Shown here: in pieces, positions 55,901-64,000 of the stretch
Layout of the letters: each line of letters begins with the position of its first letter
How positions within the stretch are numbered: the stretch's first letter is position 1
NCBI GenBank assembly: GCA_001586965.3
Contig: LUCW03000198.1
Location: 26,001-90,000, forward strand
Length of the DNA stretch: 64,000 nucleotides
Direction: 5' to 3'
DNA from: Sphaeroforma sirkka
Taxonomy: Eukaryota > Opisthokonta > Ichthyosporea > Ichthyophonida
Translations under genes and position numbers: made by a program
Notes under the pieces: model-generated
Told to the model about the DNA's origin: nothing
What the model saw: the letters and a program-made list of their open reading frames with translations, nothing else
Database searches by the model: none

Positions 55901-57314
55901 TCAGTCTTACGAATTCCCGGAGTTGGGCATCTACCTCTGCAAAGTTTGGTAGGTGCTCGTGAAGAAAGTTGAATAATCCCAAGGCCGATGCAATGTCTTT
56001 GTACTTCTTCGGGGTTGACCAGTCAATGAGCTTAGCCTGCTTCTCATGGCAAATATCAATTCCGGCCTTCGGTACTCGCTTCCCTAGGATCATGACTTCC
56101 TTGACTGCAAAATGACATTTTGAAGGGTTTAGTTTGAAACTGTGGTACGTCAGCCGCCGAATGACCTCTTTCACTACTCGCACGTGTTCCTCGTAGTCAT
56201 CTGTTGCTATTACGATGTCGTCCAGGTAGTGGTATGCCGGAAGTCCTTGCAATATCACACTCAGTGTACGCTGAAACTGCTGCGTCAGTGTGTGTAGTCC
56301 AAATGGCGCTGATGTAAAAGAATACTGGCTTTTGCCATGTGTGAAACTGAATAGATACTGAGAATCAGGGTGAATTGGGAGTCGATGGTACGCTGCGGTT
56401 AGATCCAATGTCGTGTAATATCTCTTCCCTTTGCTGTTACCAATTATGTCATTGATACGGGGAATAATGAACTGATCCGCCGGTATTAATGCATTCACCG
56501 CTCTGAGGTCCAAACACACTCGCACTTTCTTTAGTTCTCCAGATTGAGTATACTCTGGCACGGCGAGCAAGGGTAAGTTGACGGAAGTGGCTGTATCCCT
56601 TTGAACTATGACCAAATCTTGAATCCACTTCTGCACCTGTCTATCTACCCATGGTATCCATTTGTCTGCTACAAAGTTCCTTACTGCCTTCCGCACCCTT
56701 GCAGCTTGATCTGGTGTCACTGGCAATCTAACTTCGCCTCCTTCCAGTCTGCACCTGTCCTTTTCTCGAATACCGTCATTGTCCCTCAGTTCCTTGTCTA
56801 GTTCCAGGCGAACACCCGTTTCCTCGGTCAAATCTGGTGGTCGTCTCAACGGTATTGGTTCCAATAGTTTGTCTAGCTCCGTTGGATCTATGGGTGAGAA
56901 TGGCGATTGAAGGCCTCCCACGTATAGCCCTAAGCCAGGCATAAGATCCTGGTCTACGATCGTGTGGATAGCCGGTGGTAGATTCATTAGCTCGAAAGAC
57001 TGTTCTGTGAGCTCTAGACCATATCGTACTGGAGTTTGTACGGTTGAGCCTATTCGCCGTGTACGAGGACTACGATCAGCTAGGTATATATAGGATCCCT
57101 CCGGAGCCGACTTAATTTGCAATCCCCAATCGTGTGCGGATGTCGAATCAATGCAACTTCTGTTTGCCCCAGAATCCACTAACGCCCTGCATGTCTTACC
57201 GTTAATCAGGAGGGATATGAATACTCGATTGTCCATTGAAAGTAATGGATCTTTAATCGATAGTATCACAGGTGTGCTAGACGGGAAAACTAAAGTTACA
57301 TCCGCATCCGACAC
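52926..57314 (-). pseudogene. F2-C pol, rearranged
   Basis: From 57314: protease (ALVDSGANRSCID), RT with YLDDIVIAT and the start of the connection. Then a direct 1126-bp repeat replays the linker, RT and connection (57020-55895 and 55894-54769). RNase H is cut: YMN joins straight to PWFQVFKSLL of the NPPW domain (about 54420), deleting the rest of RNase H and the NPPW core. Integrase (54148-53087) keeps HHCC, QSDEGGEF and GAAKRRHRD; its catalytic Glu is replaced by Lys. The chromodomain is cut off at about 52930. It is in frame with gag across a TAG at 57326-57324. Not functional. Confidence 0.85.
54769..57020. repeat. 1126-bp tandem direct duplication in F2-C pol
   Basis: Copies 54769-55894 and 55895-57020 have equal length and are nearly identical; at least one substitution is visible (TACTCC versus TACTTC). 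Both end at GAGCTCTAGACC. Confidence 0.95.
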
Positions 57315-57323
57315 CCTTACGTC

Positions 57324-59330
57324 CTATTCCTGATCGCTGCCTATGGTTTCCCACGTTGCATCCTCTTCCAACTCACCCTGTTCGATTTCGTCTGGGTGTG
57401 CCAGTATGGAAGCAATGTGTGTGTCTGTAGGCATGATCTCCTCGTGCTCCGTTTACTGGTCGTCCGAGTCTATCAGAGCCGTATTGGTGTTGACCGCGGG
57501 CAAATTCTTATTGAAGGATACGCCTTGCTTGAATCCTCGGCCCGAGTTGGATTTGAATCCAACCCTTTTGTTCGACTGGTAGTGCTTGCAGGAAGATATA
57601 TGCCTGAAACTGGGTGGGGCACCCACTCTGTACGCGTAACACGTGGTGGTCGTAGACGTGCTTGTGCGTTGTGTGCTGCCTCCTTCTGTATTTGTATTCA
57701 AAATACGATCTCGTTGTTGGGCCGGAAGCTGTCTACGCCGATCCCCCACATTCATCTGTGGCCGTACCCGTTGTCTGAGGATGGCATCGGTTTCTTGTAT
57801 GTCTGGATTTAAAATGCGGAGAAGGTCTTCAGTCTCCAGCTGGTCCCAACCTAAGTGGTGTTGTAGCGTGCGTTCATATGTCATATTATTTGTCAGGTCC
57901 TCGAGGGCCTGTATGAGGCAGTGATTAAGTAACCGCTTAGGAAAGTCCTTGCCCTTATCTGCTCGCTCCCAGACTCACTTGTGAACTTCCACAATCTTGT
58001 TCAAATGTTCTCTGGCTGACTCTACACCCTTGGTGCGGGGATTACCCTTGGCCAAGTTTTTAAAGGTAGGGTCTACGGTGGCCTTGCTCTAGTGTTCACA
58101 GATTTGGTCTATGACCTGTCCCGCCGGATATACTCTCTACTGATTATGGTTGTCACGGAGATAGTCAATTGTGGCCTTTGCTGCCTGAAAATGTATGAGT
58201 ACCTTATAGAACCAACGTACCATCCACGACTCATATAGTCCTTAGACATGGGCGTTCTTCAGTACCTCTTCTAGCGCCCCTCGTGTGTCTATCGGCTGTG
58301 CTGCTTAATTGATAACGGTCTAAAGGCCAATCGGGCCATGTCCGTGACTCCGGAGCTCTGTTCTTCCTGATAGCTTCCAATTGAGTATTCAACGCTCCTT
58401 TCAGTGTATCGATCGTGGACGTTAGTAATGTACATCTTGGGACATCGTAGTTTCCATGTGCTCGACAAAGTTCATCCACAAAGAAAGATATCTTCCCTTC
58501 GAGGCGTTGGGACATGGCTCGGCGATGCTCGTTCTACTGCGCTGGTGTCATGATCGGCTCTCTCGCCTGTTCGTCTTTGTGTGGTCGTTTTCTGCTGCCA
58601 TGAATATTACCGTCGTCGACGTCACTAGACTTGCGCTTACCGTCGTCGACGTAACTAGCCTTGCGCATATCCTGCATCGATCGCGCGAAGTCTCGGTGCT
58701 GTCCGCTGAGTTCCCATCATCTACGTAGTTGTTCTCGTTCGGCTTCCCTACGATAATCCTCATGTGGGTCGCTCAAATATTGCTCTAGCTGTCGGCCCCT
58801 GATTTCGTCAGATTTTTGCTGACGAGTGCCCGTGGCCCACCCTGACATACTGCTATGCCGTTGGACTGATCGCTCATCCCCGTTGCCTGCGATGGATTCC
58901 TGACTTGCACTGGTGAAACTCCCCGATCGAGTTCGCTTTCGAGTGAAACCTCGTTCAGGTGCTCGGTGAAAAGACTGCCATGAATGCGGTCTATCACCCG
59001 CTGAATGAATGCCCGAGGTACCTCGGACGTTGGCTACTCTGTGTCGCTCAGCTGCTGGTTCAGCAGACTTTGAACGACTAGTATGCCTAATCACAAATTG
59101 CACCTCACTGTCTTCTGGATCTGCTCTCTCTCTTGCCGATAAGCGAGACCCGTGCCCCAACTGATGTTGCCTGCTTGCTGCCTGGCGCATGTCTTGGTCT
59201 GTCTGTTCATATCGCGGTTGTTCATCTCTTCGAAGCGATGCTACTGTCTGGCGCGAAGAAGCTGTGCCTACTTGGTGGGTCTGCTCGAAATCTGACAAGG
59301 GTTTCTGGGTTGCTTTGCCGTCGCAACGAG
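57324..59330 (-). pseudogene. F2-C gag, start codon deleted and frameshifted
   Basis: A small deletion near 59330 removes the segment that holds the ATG in F2-A and F2-B, so the first Met is at 59298 (MSDFEQTHQ). Open pieces are 59298-58717, 58515-58231 and 57884-57453. The internal DVDDGKRKSS repeat has one unit fewer than in F2-A and F2-B. The knuckle CYAYRVGAPPSFRHISSC has lost its second Cys (to Tyr). Confidence 0.8.
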
Positions 59331-60093
59331 TGCGTTCTTGATGTTAAGACTTCGATGTATGGCTTTGTGTTGTTGATGAATAGTTGGTCCAGATTGAAGG
59401 AGTGTCGGCTATCATATAATAGTTGAACTCAGCTATTTGTGTTACACACTTTCTTCCGCCGTCCTCCTCTCGTGATATCAAAATAGCTAATTATCATTGA
59501 ATCATGTTGATGTCTACGAGGTCTGCTTGCGGGTCCCCAAAAACTCGTTGCGCTCGAATACACCTTGCTCCTTAATGACTGCTATTCATTTTGTTTGGGT
59601 TGGTTTTGTAAATGAGTACTCGTTTTGCTCCCCTTTGCCCTGCCTATAGGAATAATGAAGAGTTGCTGATAGTCTCGAAGCGTGTTCAATGATCAACCAC
59701 CTGTCGTGTTCTAGCGTTATGAATGCTCCATTAATCCAACCTTCGGACCACTGTACTCCAACATAAAATCAAACCCGAGGCCTGCAGCCAGGAAGTTCAG
59801 GTTAAGGTTCACAAGTATGACCTTGAAGCCCAAGGTAATTACATCGGTTTTGAAGTTGGAAAAGCAAAAACAAATTCCCCATTCAAACCAACTTGAGTGT
59901 ACTTGCACGACGCCTGATAAGTGTTGTCTACTCTTGCAGGTACTATTTCTTCTGTTCCTTGCAAGAGTCCGCTGCATCTTGACGATTCGCCTTATACGTC
60001 GGCGATAACGTTCTCGTTCTCCTTAGATTTCACCAACAATCATTCCACCGTACCATGCTACTTACGTTGACTTCCTCTAAAATGAAAATTCAA

Positions 60094-60136
<43 letters not shown>

Positions 60137-61041
60137 CTTTTAACGTCGGTTGAAATGTCTGCTAGTTGTGTGTTGATCGTGGGTTCAATACCTTCGTGAT
60201 AAAAAAATGTATATATTTTTTTCTATACTTTCGTGACCATCGAAGTTCGCGCATGCAACGGTGGCCAAACATTCGACTCGGAGATATTTTCGAAAAATCG
60301 ATCTTCTAACCATGCCAGTCTTTTCGTCTAGCCAATTGAATACCAAAACTTGCTCCAGTAGTTGATATTTGCTGAAAATACGAGTTGAAATCGCATTCTT
60401 TCTGTCTCAGTTTCTCCCAAACTGTACCTAGCTCCTCTTCTGCATTGCTACCTGTCTCACACGCGCTTAATTCACTCGTTTCCATTCAACGTCGCCTGAC
60501 AATGTCGATTCTACATTGCTACCTGCTTTTCTTGATCACCTCTATCTACCCATTGTCGTCGCTGTACTCGCCCACACCTATGATAATTTACCATATCGAC
60601 CTTCTCTACGCCAAATTACATTCCTCTATGACCCTAACTGCGATACTGCATCATGTTCGTGTTGTGCGGACTGACTATGCCAGTCAAAACATTGTTCAAA
60701 CGTCTTATGGGCTGCTAATTAGTCAGAGTGAGCCCTTGTTTACCAACGACGGCCTGAAAAATCGCATTGGAATTGAATTATCTGGATTTTCAGACCGAAG
60801 ATGGATTAAAAAATCAAAACAAGAATGAATAGTTGTTGGGAAATGGTCGGATGACTAATTGTTCTATAAAAATATAAAAAATAAAAATACCCATCAGATA
60901 AATAAACTAGGCACCTGTTAATTTCTGCATATATTACTAATCGCTCCAATTTGCTCTAGATTTAAAATAATTTTAAAAATCTGCATAAAATATAAATATA
61001 TATATATATATAAATCACGCAAGCGTATCAAACCGAGCAGA

Positions 61042-61103
<62 letters not shown>

Positions 61104-61246
61104 TAAAAGTAGTAGTATTCGACCTGATGGTCGGATAACTATTTGTTTAAAATGCTCATCAGCTAAATATACTGGGCACCTGTTAATTTCTGCATATATT
61201 ACTAATCCCTCCAATTTGCTCTAGATTTATAATAATAATAAAAATC

Positions 61247-61297
<51 letters not shown>

Positions 61298-61522
61298 ATC
61301 ACGCAAACGTATCAAACCGAGCAAAACGGAAGGTGGGGGTTTGTTTTCACTTATCTGTGCTCGGAAGACTTTGCTCCTGTCGTAATTTGCAAGCTCCTTT
61401 TTCAGCTATCCGGTTCTGAGGGAGATCAACTCCTGTAATTTGTCAATAAAACGAATTTCTCCGTCCACTATTATCCTCGAGATAAAATCGAATAATACAC
61501 CTAAAGTAACTAGTCGTAAAAA
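59331..61522 (-). mobile_element. F2-C 5' leader
   Basis: Same modules as the other F2 leaders, with a single 78-bp module (61355-61437), (TA)n tracts at 60094-60134, 61046-61100 and 61250-61292, and a decayed tRNA-like cassette (about 60135-60215; its B box reads GGTTCAATACC). Confidence 0.75.
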
Positions 61523-61700
61523 TGAATTAAACACATCAAAATACGATACTAAAACCTACTGAGTCTCCCCGAGGCTCAGTGCGGTGTATTTATTCTTATA
61601 TTTGATTGTCTACGTGGTCTACAAATGATTCGCCTCGTGTGAATTAATTGTAAACTAATTCTAACTCCACACTGATAGTGGTTTAAGGGGACTTACTACA
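61523..61700 (-). mobile_element. F2-C 5' LTR (178 bp)
   Basis: On the minus strand it runs TGTAGTAAGTCCCC (61700) to TTAATTCA (61523). Flanking bases beyond 61700 (CATCC) do not match those before 52292 (ACCAA), so no target-site duplication is visible. Confidence 0.85.
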
Positions 61701-61779
61701 CATCCTGTAAGAGGGAAGATTTCCTGTAAGAGGGAAATTTATGCTAAAAAATATTAATATTGTGGAGTATATACCGAAT

Positions 61780-64000
61780 CAACAGGCGTGTTGGCTTGGT
61801 GAAAAAGTACTTCAATAAAAAATGTCTGGTTCGTTTCCCAGTGCCTTCAAAAATTTTGCATTTGGTGTTAATCTGGTTGGCCCATGGCCCAGTTGAAAAT
61901 TGTCTTGTGCGTTACGTTCAAATATTGGATCGAAATGTGTACGGTCAGAAGCCCCAAAATTGGGGAGGTTCAGCCCACTGCACGCAGGCCAAAAAGTCGA
62001 CAAAAACAAACGACAAAGATCAGCCCAGTAACTCGTAGTACAATAAAAAATTGCAGCCAGCAGGTTTCCTTTGTGACATCGTTCAAAGCAATAATTTCTG
62101 CTTCGCAAGTGGACTGTGCTGTCAATATCTGGTTGTTTGATCCCCAAATCACAGGTGCATTGCACATAAAAATGACGTAGCCACTTGTTGATTTACGGTC
62201 TGTTGCGTCAGAGGCAAAGTTTGCGTCAGCGAAAGCTACCGGCTGTAGGGGTATCTCAGGCTCAAACCTTAGTCCATATCCAGAGGTGGCTTTCAGATAT
62301 CGAAGTACTCGCTTGGCAGCGTTCCAGTGACGTAGGAGTGGTTTATTAAGGTGCCTGGATAATTTGTTCACGGCGAATGTTATATCTGGTCGCGTACCAT
62401 CAGCTAAGTATCGAAGGGCGCCGATGAGTTCTCTACAGAGCATATTTCCGGCGGGCCTGTCAGAATGACATGGTGTCAAATCCATACTGTGCAAGAGTAC
62501 TGGTGACGGCTGGGCATTTTCCAAAATATCTTTTAGGAGTAATGTGCTGACGTAGATTTGTTGGTGTATGGTAATTACTCCCGAGGGCAGAAATCCCATT
62601 TTCAATTTTGAAAACCATTCCGCTGTTGGCATGGACTCTGTTGACCATTTTTTGAATATAATTGCCTCTAAGATATCCAGAGTTCGCTTGTCAGAGGCCG
62701 TCGCGATTTTATCGTTCACATATACAATGACCAGGTCCCAGGTGCCATCGGAGTTTTTTCGAGAAAAAAAATGATGGGTCTGATCGCGTTGGCTGTTATC
62801 CCTGTTGACCTAAAACATCACAGACCTCCACAAAGTATAAGTAGCCAGATTGCTTTAGGCCATATAGTGGTAAATGTACTCTGCACCATACGGCTTTGTT
62901 ACCTTGGCTGTACTCATGATATAGTTCCTGCTCCTCTTCGCTGAATAAATCAAGGGCCAGGTGTAGTCCTTGCGGCATCCTCATACATACATAACGGTCC
63001 ATTTTTCTGTTTAGGTATGCGTTCGGCGAGTCGAATTGTCTGACATACCATTTCTTACTGGCTGTTAGTGCCAAACAAATTCGGATGGTCTCTTTGCTCA
63101 CTACTTTGGCGTCACTCCGTTCGAAATCCACTCCTTTGAAACGCTCGATTTTTCCAGCAGAGTCCATTTTGGGAGTAAAGACTCATTTGGAATTCATAAT
63201 CGCGCTTTTTGCAGGGTTAGAGTCTACAAGAGTGAAGGTCCCTCGTTCCACTAGGTCTCGGACTTCTTTGGTCGCTGCGTCCATCCACTCCTTTTTATTG
63301 GAAAAATTGTCAATCTCCCGGAAGGTCTTAAGAATTGAAATCTGCGCCGGCCTAACCGGCGTTGGTTGTTGCTGATGTTGAGTAACTGAGAAGGCAGTTG
63401 TCGAGTTTCTTCTTCGTCGAGAGCGACAACTGTTATAGCTCTTGTTGTTCATCCAAGCTGGATTATCTGAAATTTGCAAATTTGTGACCTCTCTCGAAGA
63501 TCGGCGACCGACCCTTTTCCGCTTTGAGATGTGAGCGGATATGGTGTCAGTTTGGTCTCTGGAAGCAGTAGAACAATTCGATTTTTATAAAACGTCAGAG
63601 TACACCGGTTCTCGATGGCATTTACTAGAGGCGGCTTGAGTATTTTCGCCTGGTTCCATAGGCTGTGAAGATACGGTCGATGAGTCGTCGTTCGTCGCTC
63701 AGCTTTTCTTCCTGTAGTCTGCTCCGTACATTGTCCATCCTTCCATATGTAAAATTCATCCTAAAAACAAACGTGCATCTCTGGTTTATGATACTCTGTT
63801 AGTTTCTGGACTAAAAACTCGAAAAGTATCAGAGGTGGTTCGCTGGGGGTTAGCCATCTCAATTCCACGGCGAGCGCGCTTATCCCATTTGTTGTTTTTA
63901 GTCGTCTTCCGCCATAAACATTTGCTGCCGATGGTTCGAAAACGGCTATAATTTGGTGTTAGATCAGTGAATCTTTCGATTGGCGTTGTCGGGTTCCTCC
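61780..64000 (-). pseudogene. Ty1/copia pol remnant: integrase end, RT, RNase H
   Basis: The minus strand at 64000-63780 gives TPIERFTDLTPNYSRFRT and KWDKRARRGIEM, the copia integrase C-terminal region; the element continues beyond the window. A stop-rich linker follows. RT starts at KEWMDAATKEVRDLVERGT (63310), then WYVRQFDSPNAYLNRKMD and LYGLKQSG (63167-62796). At 62715 the catalytic site reads YVNDKIATA, with Asn for the first Asp of YVDD. RNase H has GALRYLADGTRPDITFAVN, FADANFASDATDRKSTSG and AQSTCEAEIIAL (62500-62060). Its C-terminal end is degenerate. Inactive. Confidence 0.9.

Noticed and set aside
52292-61700. DNA transposon with long terminal inverted repeats
   Set aside because: The ends are F2 LTR and leader and the interior is Ty3 gag-pol, with no transposase; a rearranged LTR element explains it better.

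Overview
The window is eukaryotic and dominated by transposable elements. The evidence is long (TA)n tracts, minisatellites, LTR retrotransposons with chromodomains, a SUMO-protease-like gene, C2H2 zinc-finger remnants and no bacterial gene organisation. I cannot name the species. A unicellular eukaryote with a repeat-rich genome fits, but that is inference.

Layout. 1-7130: host-like DNA with the 3' end of a probable GH18 chitinase-like gene, a 0.9 kb TA/12-bp minisatellite block, three degenerate C2H2 zinc-finger remnants and one long single-exon gene for a disordered protein (4423-6282, minus). 7131-17107: two copies of LTR element family E1 facing each other, flanked by pieces of element B. 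17108-21191: minus-strand fragments of element B, gag-like and unclassified. 21526-22213: integrase/chromodomain fragment of a third Ty3 family. 22633-27629: a Ulp1/SENP-like protease gene split by a truncated Ty3 element (F2-A) and carrying a 182-bp duplication. 27905-32194: an in-frame chimera of two Ty3 pol genes (F3 then F2). 32404-41313: a nearly full-length but frameshifted F2 element on the minus strand (F2-B). 42011-49028: a divergent relative on the plus strand (F2-D) with its 3' LTR. 49029-52291: gene-poor DNA. 52292-61700: F2-C, minus strand, with an internal 1126-bp tandem duplication and an inverted copy of its own LTR and leader on the left. 61780-64000: Ty1/copia pol remnant on the minus strand.

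How the genes work together. F2 elements encode Gag with an atypical zinc knuckle, then aspartic protease, RT, RNase H, a domain with an NPPW motif resembling the Dam-like 'MT' domain of DIRS elements, an HHCC/DD35E integrase and a terminal chromodomain. E1 has protease, RT, RNase H and the same NPPW domain, but no recognisable integrase before its 3' LTR. In every E1, F2-B, F2-C and F2-D copy where the junction is present, gag and pol are in one reading frame separated by a single stop codon (TGA or TAG), which points to readthrough. Nearly every copy carries frameshifts or stops, so present activity is doubtful. The F2 copies are nevertheless very similar to one another, which implies recent amplification or duplication.

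The recurrent oddity is that three structures have two Ty3 5' ends pointing inward toward each other. This could be real (autointegration, inverted duplication) or an assembly artefact.
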